Assembly (NCBI GenBank): GCA_020544565.1
Contig: CP078014.1
Span: 1,370,574 to 1,434,573, forward strand
Source: Bradyrhizobiaceae bacterium
Lineage (GTDB): Bacteria; Pseudomonadota; Alphaproteobacteria; Rhizobiales; Xanthobacteraceae
Reading direction: 5' to 3'
Length of the DNA: 64,000 bases
The position numbers and the translations under genes are program-made. The notes beneath the pieces were generated by a model. The model made no database searches. It was not told the DNA's origin and saw only the letters and a list, made by a program, of their open reading frames with translations. Positions 52,560-60,565 of this stretch are shown here, one piece after another. The stretch's first letter is position 1. Every line of letters starts with the position of its first letter.

Positions 52560-54078
52560 GGATCTTGCCGCTCGACGTCGCCGGCAGGGCATCGAGCACG
52601 ATCACCTGCGACGGCCGCTTGTAGGACGTGAGCTGCGGGGCGATATAGGCCATGATCTCCGAGGGCGTGACCTTCGCGCCCTGAACGAGCTGCACGAAAG
52701 CAACGACGTCTTCGTTGCCGTCGACAGCGCGGCCGACCACCGCCGACTGGACCACGGCATCGTGCGAATTGAGCACCGCTTCGATTTCGGCCGGATAGAC
52801 GTTGAAGCCGGAGCGGATGATCATTTCCTTGGTGCGGCCGACGATGAACAGGCAATCGCCTTTGAAATGCGCGAGGTCGCCGGTGTTGAACCAGCCCTCG
52901 CCGTCGATCGCCTGCGCGGTGAGGTCCGGCGCACGATAGTAGCCGCGCATGACGTTGCGACCGCGCACGTGAAGCTCGCCGACGCCGCCGTCGGTGACGA
53001 CCACGCCATCGCGGCCGACGATGCGGGCCTCGACCCCGGGCAACAGGGTGCCGACGCCGTGGTCGTCGCGCGGGGCATCGCTCCGCACGCCGGAAATTCC
53101 CGGCGCGCATTCGGTGATGCCGTAGCCGTTGAGCAGCGACAGCCCCAGTTCGCGCTCGGTGCGGGTCTTGAGATCGAGATCGAGCGGCGCGCCGGCCACG
53201 CCGATCATGCGCAACGCCCCGGTGTCGAGCCGCGGCAGGCCCTGCACCGCCTTGTATTCCAGCAGCCGCTGATAGGTGGCCGGCACGCCGTTGAGAATGG
53301 TGACGCCGTCCCCGGCCAGCGCTGTCGCCAGCGCCGCCGGATCGTACTTGCTGACAAGCCGGGCCGTGCAACCGCTCAACAATGTCTGCGTCAGTAGCGA
53401 CACGCCGACGATGTGGGAGATCGGCAGCACCAGATAGAGTCTGTCCCGGTTGGTCATGTTGCGGATATTGGCGATGACCTGCGCGCTGAACAGCATGTTC
53501 TCATGGGTCAGCATCACGCCCTTAGGCGTGCCGGTAGTGCCCGACGTGTAGATGAGAATGGCGACCTGCTTCGCCCGGTCGGCCTCCACCGGCTCGGGCA
53601 CGGCGGATTCGTTCAGGGGACCGACGCCGATATTCTCCAGCGGGCCGACGCGGCCGACCGTGGCACCGAGTCGCGTGGCGTGGCTGGCGGCTTCCGCCGA
53701 CACCGCCGTGGTGAAAAACATCCGCCGCGCGCCGGAGTGCTCGCGGATCTGGTCGAGTTCGCGCGGCGACAGCCGCGGATTGACGACGATGGCCCAGGCG
53801 TCGAGGCGGCTAGCCGCGAGCAGCAGCCCCGCCAGCGCGATGGAATTTTCGCTGACGATCATGATCCGGTCGCCGCCCCGGACGCCGAGCGATCGCAAGG
53901 CCGACGCGATCTCTTCAACATTTTGCGCAAGCTCGCGGTACGACCATGTCACCGCCCCCTCCACCAGCGCAGGCCGATCGGGCGTGGCGGCGACGGCGCG
54001 CGCCATGGCCTCGTGCAGGCGGTCCGGAAGGGCATGAAGAATCTCGGTGATGTCCCCCGCCTGCGCTGCGCTTGCCAA
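52522..54078 (-). CDS. AMP-dependent acyl-CoA synthetase/ligase
   Basis: Activates a carboxylic acid with ATP and CoA. 518 residues. The P-loop-like YTSGTTGTPKGVMLTH (about residue 180), the NGYGITECAPG motif, the core GEGWFNTGDLAHF and the C-terminal Lys of SSGKILKHKL are all intact. TTG start with GGGGAGG five bases upstream. Its promoter region is shared with the divergent SDR gene and contains two copies of the HxlR-type operator. Substrate unknown: aromatic or medium-chain acids are both possible. Confidence 0.92.
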   Translation of the reverse strand: MASAAQAGDITEILHALPDRLHEAMARAVAATPDRPALVEGAVTWSYRELAQNVEEIASALRSLGVRGGDRIMIVSENSIALAGLLLAASRLDAWAIVVNPRLSPRELDQIREHSGARRMFFTTAVSAEAASHATRLGATVGRVGPLENIGVGPLNESAVPEPVEADRAKQVAILIYTSGTTGTPKGVMLTHENMLFSAQVIANIRNMTNRDRLYLVLPISHIVGVSLLTQTLLSGCTARLVSKYDPAALATALAGDGVTILNGVPATYQRLLEYKAVQGLPRLDTGALRMIGVAGAPLDLDLKTRTERELGLSLLNGYGITECAPGISGVRSDAPRDDHGVGTLLPGVEARIVGRDGVVVTDGGVGELHVRGRNVMRGYYRAPDLTAQAIDGEGWFNTGDLAHFKGDCLFIVGRTKEMIIRSGFNVYPAEIEAVLNSHDAVVQSAVVGRAVDGNEDVVAFVQLVQGAKVTPSEIMAYIAPQLTSYKRPSQVIVLDALPATSSGKILKHKLAESLRAT

Positions 54079-54139
54079 TTCGGCCTCCCCGATCCTGATC
54101 CGCCGCGCCAGAGGCGGCTTGCGATGGGCCGCAAGCTAT

Positions 54140-54156
54140 CGTTCTTTTTTGGAACT
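54140..54156. promoter_or_regulatory. putative HxlR operator 1
   Basis: CGTTC-TTTTTTG-GAACT: 17 bp, arms 5 bp and a 7-bp A/T-rich spacer. Lies in the ligase/SDR divergent promoter region, 62 bp upstream of the ligase TTG. Confidence 0.6.
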
Positions 54157-54278
54157 AGTCAACCATCCCGTGACCGTGGCGATGGCTGCGCGATGCGGCA
54201 TCCGCAATGACCGCCCTGTGCTTGCCCGATGGCGCGGGGATACCATTTACATGCCTCTCAAGGCCGGGTATCAATATA

Positions 54279-54295
54279 AGTACCAAATAAGAACT
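54279..54295. promoter_or_regulatory. putative HxlR operator 2
   Basis: AGTAC-CAAATAA-GAACT: same 17-bp form, 18 bp upstream of the SDR start codon, where it could block transcription. Confidence 0.65.
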
Positions 54296-54312
54296 AATTA
54301 CGGGAGGCAGGT

Positions 54313-55053
54313 TTGGCACAGAACGGCGTGGTGGTGCTGGTGGGCGCAGGCGATGCCATCGGCGCAGCGGTGGCGCGGCGGTTCGCCCGGGGCGGCTACA
54401 CGGTCTGCATCGCACGGCGGGACGCCGCGAAGTCGCAGCGCCTTGTCGACGAGATGACGGCGGAAGGCTGCAAGGTGCACGCCTTCAGCGTCGATGCGCG
54501 CCAGGAGGCCGAGGTGCAGGCCCTGTTCGATCGCATTGAGGCGGAGATCGGCCCCGTCGAGGTCTGCCTCTACAATGCGGGCTCCAACGTCAACAAGCCG
54601 CTGCTCGACACCACCGCGAAGCTGTTCTTCAAGGCGTGGGAACTCGCCTGTTATGGCGGGTTTCTGGTCGGGCGCGAAGCGGCCCGGGTGATGCTGCCAC
54701 GCGGGCGCGGCACCATCCTGTTCACCGGCGCGACGGCCAGCGTGCGCGGCGGCAGCGGCTTCGCTGCCTTCGCCTCGGCGAAGTTCGGCCTGCGCGGGGT
54801 CGCGCAAGCGATGGCGCGCGAGCTCGGCCCGAAGAACATCCACGTCGTGCATCTCCTGATCGACGCCGCGGTGGACAGCGACGCCATTCATCAGCGCATG
54901 AAGGCGGCAAAGGGCATCGACGCCAGCGACATTCCCGCCGACAGCCTGACCAAGACCTCCTCCATCGCGGAGGTCTACTGGTTCGCCCATCACCAGCCTC
55001 GCGACGGCTGGACCCACGAACTCGATCTGCGGCCCTCGGTGGAGAAGTGGTGA
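54313..55053 (+). CDS. short-chain dehydrogenase family protein with Phe in place of catalytic Tyr
   Basis: 246 residues of the SDR fold. The nucleotide-binding VLVGAGDAIGAAVA replaces the usual TGxxxGIG; the NAG motif is CLYNAGSNV. The expected YxxxK is FASAK, so Phe replaces the catalytic Tyr, while Ser (ATASV) and Lys remain. This FxxxK group is common in alphaproteobacteria and actinobacteria but its chemistry is unproven. TTG start with GGGAGG upstream. Its stop overlaps the next gene's ATG (TGATG). Confidence 0.86.
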   Translation: MAQNGVVVLVGAGDAIGAAVARRFARGGYTVCIARRDAAKSQRLVDEMTAEGCKVHAFSVDARQEAEVQALFDRIEAEIGPVEVCLYNAGSNVNKPLLDTTAKLFFKAWELACYGGFLVGREAARVMLPRGRGTILFTGATASVRGGSGFAAFASAKFGLRGVAQAMARELGPKNIHVVHLLIDAAVDSDAIHQRMKAAKGIDASDIPADSLTKTSSIAEVYWFAHHQPRDGWTHELDLRPSVEKW

Positions 55054-55736
55054 TGACGGACGCACCTGATCTCGTGCTGTGGGGCGTCGGCACCAGCCGC
55101 ACCGTGCGCGCGCACTGGGCGCTGGCCGAGCTCGGCCTGCCCTACGAGACCCGTGCCATCGGCCCGCGCACCGGCGAAACCAAGACGGACGAATACACGA
55201 AGCTGAATCCGCGCCAGAAGGTGCCGCTTCTGCAGGACAGCGATTTCTGCATCGGCGAAAGCGCTGCCATCGTCGCCTATCTTTCGCGCACCTATTCCAG
55301 CCCGGAGCGGTCGCTGATCCCGGAGGAGCGCCAGCCTTACGCCAAATGGCTGGAATGGTGTTTCTTCATCGTCACCGAACTCGATTCCACCAGCCTGTAT
55401 GTCATGCGCCGCCATGGCGCGAACGGATTGGGACACATCTACGGCGTCGCGCCGGAGGTAACGGCCAAGGCGGGGGAATATTTTCGCGAGCAGTTGCGCC
55501 ATGTCGAAGTCGCATTGGAGGACGGGCGCACCTTCCTGATGGGCGAGCAGTTCACCAGCGCGGATATTCTGCTGACGACGTGCCTCGACTGGGCCATCGC
55601 CTACGATGTCGGCATCTGCGACAACGCCCGCCCCTATCTGGAGCGTATCCGAGAGCGGCCCGGCTACCGGCAGGGCAAGACCGCCAACCAGCCGCCTGCG
55701 CCGGGCGAGCCGATCATCCGGCGACCCGCATGGTGA
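55053..55736 (+). CDS. glutathione S-transferase
   Basis: 227 residues with a thioredoxin-fold N-terminal domain (GVGTSRTVRAHWALAELGLPY, with Ser in the catalytic region; KVPLLQDSDFCIGESAAIVAYL gamma-Glu site) and an all-helical C-terminal domain. The Ser/GESAAI signature fits the theta/beta-like bacterial class. It shares one base with the SDR stop, so the two act together. Partner chemistry with a kappa-type GST-like protein encoded nearby is plausible. Confidence 0.9.
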   Translation: MTDAPDLVLWGVGTSRTVRAHWALAELGLPYETRAIGPRTGETKTDEYTKLNPRQKVPLLQDSDFCIGESAAIVAYLSRTYSSPERSLIPEERQPYAKWLEWCFFIVTELDSTSLYVMRRHGANGLGHIYGVAPEVTAKAGEYFREQLRHVEVALEDGRTFLMGEQFTSADILLTTCLDWAIAYDVGICDNARPYLERIRERPGYRQGKTANQPPAPGEPIIRRPAW

Positions 55737-55739
55737 GTT

Positions 55740-55930
55740 CTGCTTGTCCCGGGCGCGATGCGGCGCGCAGCGCTGCGGCGCAGACCCGGGACCGTTTCAG
55801 GCGGGATGCACGTTGCGTGCGGGGACGGAGAGCCGCACCATATCCGCAACGGCCCCGGCTCGGCAGCGCAACGTTGCACGCTGCGCTGCGTCCGGGGCAA
55901 ATGCATCGCGCCCGGCTCTCTGGAAAAGTT
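55740..55930. repeat. intergenic GC-rich repeat cluster
   Basis: Inverted and degenerate units: TGTCCCGGGCGCGATGCGGC... and CGGCCCCGGCTCGGCAG..., with alternating TGCGCTGCG blocks. A similar sequence recurs at 63548-63645, so this is a dispersed family (as often seen in Bradyrhizobium). No gene is seen. Confidence 0.65.
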
Positions 55931-55941
55931 CGCGCTCGCCC

Positions 55942-57153
55942 TCAGAGCACTCGCGCCACCCGCACCGCCTTGTCAGCCACCATGCGGTCGATCTCGGCGT
56001 CGCTGTAGCCGAGTTCGCGCAACACCGGGCGGGAATGCTCGCCGACGCGCGGCGCGGGGCCGCCGATTTCCGCCTTGTTGACCGCGAAGATCGCGGCCGG
56101 CTTCGGCTGCCGCACGCGGCCCACCGTCGGCTGGTCGAACTCCGCAATCAGATCGCGCGCCACCACCTGCTCGTTGGCGATGATCTCGTTGCGCCGCAGG
56201 ATCGGCGCGCACGGCACGTCGGCGGCGTCGAGGCGCTCCAGCCATTCCGCCGTGGTGCGCCGGGCGATGTACTCCTGCATCCGGTTGATGCGCGCGGTGG
56301 CGTTCTGGTTGCGCTTGGTCGGCGTAGCGAAACGCTCGTCCTGCGCCAGTTCCGGATCGCCCGTCGCCCGACAGAAACCCTGCCATTCGGAATCGGAAAT
56401 CGTGCCGCAGGTGATGTAGCCGTCCAGCGTCTTGAACACGAGATCGGGCCGGTCGTTGGGATCGGCCGCCGTGGCCTCGGCGCCGACCACGGTGTACTGC
56501 ATCATGCCTTCCGGCCACAGATACGAGATCATCGTATCCAGCATCGCGACCTGGATGTGATCGCCCTGCCCGGTCTTCTCGCGGGCATAGAGCGCCGACG
56601 ACACCGCCTGCGCGGTGAACACCGCCGTGGTCTTGTCGCAGACGATGGTGCGGATCATCTGCGGACGATTGGTCACCGGCTGCGACTGGATGTCCGCGAA
56701 GCCCGACAATCCCTGGATGATCGGATCGTAGACCCGCTTCTTCACATACGGCCCGCTGTCGCCGACGCCGCTGATCGAGACATAGATCAGGCGCGGATGG
56801 CGCTTGCGTAACTCATCAGCACCGAGGCCAAGCCGCTCCGTGGTGCCGGGGCGGAAGTTCTGCACCAGCACATCCGCCTGCGCCACCAGCCGCGCCATCA
56901 CCTCGCGCCCGGCGTCGCTCTTGACGTCGATGGCGAGCGAGCGCTTGCCGCGGTTGGATGAAATGAACAGCGCCGAGAACTCGCCCGCCTCATCGATGAT
57001 GGCACGGCTGCGGCGGGTGATGTCACCGCCGATCGGCTCGATCTTCAGCACATCCGCGCCCTGATCGGCCAGAAACATCGTCGCGTAAGGCCCGGACACC
57101 ACGCCGGTCAGATCCAGCACGCGCACGCCGTTCAGAGGACCAGGCATCGGCAT
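55942..57153 (-). CDS. CaiB/BaiF family CoA-transferase
   Basis: 403 residues of family III CoA-transferases, which move CoA between acids through an aspartyl-CoA intermediate. The catalytic Asp is in MLDTMISYLW; GVRVLDLTGVVSGPYATMFL opens the protein as in formyl-CoA transferase and L-carnitine CoA-transferase. It follows the kappa-GST-like gene by 71 bp on the same strand, with an octamer repeat in the spacer. Donor and acceptor cannot be named. Confidence 0.9.
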   Translation of the reverse strand: MPMPGPLNGVRVLDLTGVVSGPYATMFLADQGADVLKIEPIGGDITRRSRAIIDEAGEFSALFISSNRGKRSLAIDVKSDAGREVMARLVAQADVLVQNFRPGTTERLGLGADELRKRHPRLIYVSISGVGDSGPYVKKRVYDPIIQGLSGFADIQSQPVTNRPQMIRTIVCDKTTAVFTAQAVSSALYAREKTGQGDHIQVAMLDTMISYLWPEGMMQYTVVGAEATAADPNDRPDLVFKTLDGYITCGTISDSEWQGFCRATGDPELAQDERFATPTKRNQNATARINRMQEYIARRTTAEWLERLDAADVPCAPILRRNEIIANEQVVARDLIAEFDQPTVGRVRQPKPAAIFAVNKAEIGGPAPRVGEHSRPVLRELGYSDAEIDRMVADKAVRVARVL

Positions 57154-57197
57154 CTCCCTATGTTGTCAGCGAACCGCCCGCCGGTCGGGGCCGACGA

Positions 57198-57221
57198 CTC
57201 ATCCGCTCATCCGCTCATCCG
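57198..57221. repeat. three tandem copies of CTCATCCG
   Basis: Exact 8-bp triplication in the 71-bp spacer between the kappa-GST-like gene and the CoA-transferase gene. It is outside both coding regions. Confidence 0.8.
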
Positions 57222-57224
57222 CGA

Positions 57225-57863
57225 TCAGGCGAACCTGGTCCCGGTCGCGGCCAGTTGGTCGACGATCGATTCTTCCACGTCGCGGATCTGGTCCTTGCCG
57301 AAGAACATCTCGGTGCCGACAAAGAAGGTCGGCGAGCCGAACGCACCGCGATTGACGGCGTCCGTGGTCACGTCAATCAGCTTCTTCTTCACATCGTCCT
57401 GCTGCGCGCGGGCGATCAGGCGGTCGATGTCGATGCCGGACGACAGGAACGCATTCCGGAACACCTCCGGATCATCCATCTTCTTCGGCTCTTCCCACAT
57501 GTGATGGTAGGCGGCGCGGAAATAAGGCTCGAACATGTTCTCGAACTTGGCCGCCGTGGCGCCGCGCATCAGCATCAGCGTATTGACGGGGAAGAACGGG
57601 TTTGGCCTGAACTTGGTGATGTTGTGGCGGCGCAGGAAACGCTGCGTCTCCAGCGCCTGATATTCGGGCTTGTTCTTGATGCCGCGCAGCGATTCGAACG
57701 GCGACATGTTGTTGGTGGCCTTGAAGACGCCACCGAGCAGCACCGGCACGTACTCGAACTTGACGCCGGTGCGCTGTTCGATGCCGGGGATGGCGTATTC
57801 CGCCAGATATGCATTCGGACTGCCGAAATCGAACTGAAACTCGACCTTCAGGGGACTTGCCAC
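57225..57863 (-). CDS. 2-hydroxychromene-2-carboxylate isomerase-like protein (DsbA/kappa-GST family)
   Basis: 212 residues of the DsbA thioredoxin fold. FQFDFGSPNAYLAEY carries the Ser of the kappa-GST/HCCA-isomerase active site, and GAFGSPTFFVGTEMFFG the cis-Pro loop. HCCA isomerases use glutathione to isomerise naphthalene-pathway intermediates. GTG start at 57863 with AGGAG seven bases upstream; ATG 57908 is possible but lies among non-conserved residues. It lies under operator 3 and leads the operon with the CoA-transferase. Confidence 0.9.
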   Translation of the reverse strand: MASPLKVEFQFDFGSPNAYLAEYAIPGIEQRTGVKFEYVPVLLGGVFKATNNMSPFESLRGIKNKPEYQALETQRFLRRHNITKFRPNPFFPVNTLMLMRGATAAKFENMFEPYFRAAYHHMWEEPKKMDDPEVFRNAFLSSGIDIDRLIARAQQDDVKKKLIDVTTDAVNRGAFGSPTFFVGTEMFFGKDQIRDVEESIVDQLAATGTRFA

Positions 57864-57953
57864 CGGACTTCTCCTCGGACGCTCAATGGTGTCGGGGGCT
57901 TTTAGCATGATAAATCCCGCGCCCCGCCTGCACCGGATCATTGCAATTCATAA

Positions 57954-57970
57954 AGTTCTATAATTGAACT
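57954..57970. promoter_or_regulatory. putative HxlR operator 3
   Basis: AGTTC-TATAATT-GAACT: perfect 5-bp arms and a 7-bp spacer, the best copy of the four. About 90 bp upstream of the kappa-GST-like GTG. Confidence 0.7.
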
Positions 57971-58040
57971 GTCAATTCCGGAGGCGATTCCCGGCCCCCC
58001 GCCAACCCGGTTGCTGGCGGTTGGGACTTTCTTCCGGATC

Positions 58041-58057
58041 AGTACCTATTTAGAATG
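58041..58057. promoter_or_regulatory. putative HxlR operator 4
   Basis: AGTAC-CTATTTA-GAATG: one arm degenerate. About 75 bp upstream of the HxlR gene, consistent with autoregulation. Confidence 0.6.
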
Positions 58058-58132
58058 GGGCGCCGGGCGCGACTCTCGGCCGTCCGAACGGAGCGTCCCC
58101 TGCCGGGAGCGCCCCCTGACTGGAGCCTGTGC

Positions 58133-58663
58133 ATGAGATGGGATGAACTGGAAGAAGAACCGTGCTCGATGGCCCGCACCATCTCCGTCATCGGCGACCG
58201 GTGGACCCTTCTGATCCTGCGCGAATGCTTCCTGCGGACCCGCCGGTTCGAGGCGTTCCAGTCGTCGCTCGGAATCACCCGCCATCTGCTGGCCGAGCGG
58301 CTGAAGAAGCTGGTGCGCGTCGGCGTACTGCGCCGGATCCCCTATCAGGACTCGCCGAAGCGCCATGAGTACATCCTCACCCAGAAGGGCCTCGATCTCT
58401 ATCCGATCATGATGGCCATCGTGCACTGGGGCGACACCCACATGCTGGACGAACGCGGCCGCCCGCTGCTGCACCAGCACCAGACCTGCGGCAAGTTCTT
58501 CGATCCGGTCATGGTGTGCTCGGAATGCGGCGAGCCGCTGCTGGCGAAGGAAGTCCATGTTCATCCCGGCCCGGGCGCGCGCCCGAAAACCGGCGACGGA
58601 GCGAAGTCCGACAAGATCGCGAAGCCCCGCACGGCGCGGGCCAAAGCAGGCCGCGCCGCATAA
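58133..58663 (+). CDS. HxlR-family transcriptional regulator
   Basis: 176 residues. The winged helix runs from CSMARTISVIGDRWTLLILR (residues 11-30, Cys11 the family's redox/thiol-sensing position) to the recognition helix RRFEAFQSSLGITRHLLAER, and the wing ends YILTQKGLDLYPIM. A C-terminal zinc-ribbon-like part (CGKFFDPVMVCSECGEP) and basic tail follow. GGAG seven bases upstream supports the ATG at 58133. It sits divergent to the kappa-GST operon, with matching operators, so it probably represses the whole cluster. Confidence 0.93.
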   Translation: MRWDELEEEPCSMARTISVIGDRWTLLILRECFLRTRRFEAFQSSLGITRHLLAERLKKLVRVGVLRRIPYQDSPKRHEYILTQKGLDLYPIMMAIVHWGDTHMLDERGRPLLHQHQTCGKFFDPVMVCSECGEPLLAKEVHVHPGPGARPKTGDGAKSDKIAKPRTARAKAGRAA

Positions 58664-58681
58664 GGCCGGCGCGGGTCCATC

Positions 58682-59836
58682 TCAACCGGCCCGCAACGCC
58701 GTCACGCGGCTGAACAGGCGCCGGCCGAACTCCGCGATCCCCACCGGAAAATCCAGCACGACCCCGCGCAGGATCATCACCAGACTGAGCGCGGACACCA
58801 CCAGCAGCAGCAGGTACTGGATCAGGATGCCCGTCGGAAACGACACCGACACCGTGGACAGGCCGAAGCCGGCGATGCGGACGGCGAGAATGGCGAGCAG
58901 CAGCACGCCGATGGCGTAGTTGCGGTTCTGCCGCGTGGTGCGCGGCGCGCCGAGCGCGGCGAACGCCATCAGGATGAACACCACCGGATAGAGCGGCGCG
59001 AACAACCGGTCGTGAAATTCCGAACGGAATTCGCCGGGGTTCTTCTTGAAGATCGGATCGTTGACCGGCGGCGAGATCAACTCGCCGAACGTGCGCTCCC
59101 GCGCGCCATAGGCGATGATCGGATTGACGTTGGAGAACTGGGACAGATCGAACGCGTAGCTCTTGAACGCCACCAGCGCGGGATCGCGCTTGCCGGCTTC
59201 GAACCGCTGCAGATTGCCGTCCTCGAGCACGAGGAAGGAGCCGCGCTCGTTCTTCTGCACCCGGCCGCGCTCGGCGAGGATATTGATCCGCTCCGCCGGG
59301 TTGCGCTGGTCGTCGATGAAGATTCCGACCAGCAGTCCGCCCGGCTGCCGGCCCTGAATGCGGATGGTCAGCGCGCCGAGCCGGCTGAATTCACCGGGCC
59401 GCAGGATATTGGTCAGAACATCAGCGCCGATCTGCGCCTGCCAGCGCCGCAGCGCGCGCAGGCATTCGGGCCCGAGATAGATCGACAGCGTCGCCACGAA
59501 GATGCTGACCACCGCCGTCGCGATCAGAAACGGCCGCAGGAATCGCCGGGGCGAGATTCCCGCCGCATTGAGCACGATGATTTCCGAATCCGTCGCCAGC
59601 CGATTGAGCGAATGCATCGCCGAGATCAGCAGCGCAATCGGCGCGATGATCATGGCCAGCACCGGAATGGCGAGGCCGGTGATACCGAGAAACACCAGGA
59701 TCGATTGCCCCTGCCCGGTCATCAGGTCGATGCCACGCAGCGCCTGCGTCATCCAGATGATGCCGGTCAGCGCCACGAGGATGACGAGGAACGCCCAAAG
59801 CACCGTTCGGGAGATGTATCGGTCGATGACGCTCAT
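58682..59836 (-). CDS. LptF/LptG-like lipopolysaccharide export permease
   Basis: 384 residues with two groups of three membrane helices around a large periplasmic beta-jellyroll domain, the YjgP/YjgQ design. Conserved start MSVIDRYISRTVLWAFLVIL; EIIVLNAAGISPRRF is the coupling helix that contacts LptB. In proteobacteria lptF and lptG are usually adjacent; here a single gene stands alone with no lptG, lptD or surA neighbours. It may be an lptF moved from the operon or an extra paralogue. Confidence 0.88.
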   Translation of the reverse strand: MSVIDRYISRTVLWAFLVILVALTGIIWMTQALRGIDLMTGQGQSILVFLGITGLAIPVLAMIIAPIALLISAMHSLNRLATDSEIIVLNAAGISPRRFLRPFLIATAVVSIFVATLSIYLGPECLRALRRWQAQIGADVLTNILRPGEFSRLGALTIRIQGRQPGGLLVGIFIDDQRNPAERINILAERGRVQKNERGSFLVLEDGNLQRFEAGKRDPALVAFKSYAFDLSQFSNVNPIIAYGARERTFGELISPPVNDPIFKKNPGEFRSEFHDRLFAPLYPVVFILMAFAALGAPRTTRQNRNYAIGVLLLAILAVRIAGFGLSTVSVSFPTGILIQYLLLLVVSALSLVMILRGVVLDFPVGIAEFGRRLFSRVTALRAG

Positions 59837-59923
59837 GGGTTCCGGTCGCGTGCGGACCTTGCGGCCGCGAACTATTGCTTTGATTTATAAGATATTTCGT
59901 GACCGGGACACAAGCCGCGCGCG

Positions 59924-60415
59924 TCAGACGCGCGACAGCGTGATATTGGCGCCCTTGAATTCGCTACCCTCGGAGCGGATCGCCACGGCTTGCGAATTGC
60001 CGCGCGTGGTGAGGACCAGGTCGGCCTTGAACGTTCCGGCGCTAACCACTACCTGGAACCGGCCGCCGGACGTGGTGCCCTGCACCTCGCCGTTGACGCC
60101 GCGTGTCGCCTCGCTCCACGTTCCGGACAACCGGCCATTGGCCGCGACCACATTGCTGCTCAGCTCGAACTTGTAGCTGTCGCTGGCGCAGCGCAGCGTC
60201 TGCTGCAGGGCGTTGCCGTCGCTGCGCACCGCATAGGTCGCCCGGCACTTGATCGCCTCGCGGCCGCCGTCGGCAAGCGTGATCGTCCCACGCCCGGACC
60301 ACACGCCCGACATGCCCGCGAATGGCGAGGTCGGCGCAGCCGACGCGCCGCAGCCCAATAGCGCGACTACCGTTGCCGACACCACGGTTTTTGCAATCGA
60401 TGCCGCCAACGACAT
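59924..60415 (-). CDS. secreted protein of unknown function
   Basis: 163 residues. A signal peptide (residues 1-27) ends ASA-AP; LLGC also looks like a weak lipobox, so a lipoprotein is possible. The mature part is beta-rich (FAGMSGVWSGRGTITLADGG; GTTSGGRFQVVVSAGTFK), of a type widely found in Rhodopseudomonas/Bradyrhizobium without known function. It is divergent from the DSD1-type enzyme gene by about 150 bp. Confidence 0.7.
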   Translation of the reverse strand: MSLAASIAKTVVSATVVALLGCGASAAPTSPFAGMSGVWSGRGTITLADGGREAIKCRATYAVRSDGNALQQTLRCASDSYKFELSSNVVAANGRLSGTWSEATRGVNGEVQGTTSGGRFQVVVSAGTFKADLVLTTRGNSQAVAIRSEGSEFKGANITLSRV

Positions 60416-60565
60416 AGTCCAAACTCCCGAGCTCGCGCCCAACCGAAGACCGGTGGCAACCTTGAAGGCGGGCGAAAGTTCCGGCAACTTCGACCCGGCA
60501 TGAAGGCGGATTTGGGACCGGACCACGAAGATGTCCGATGTTCCCGCACGGAACGGAGACGTCCC

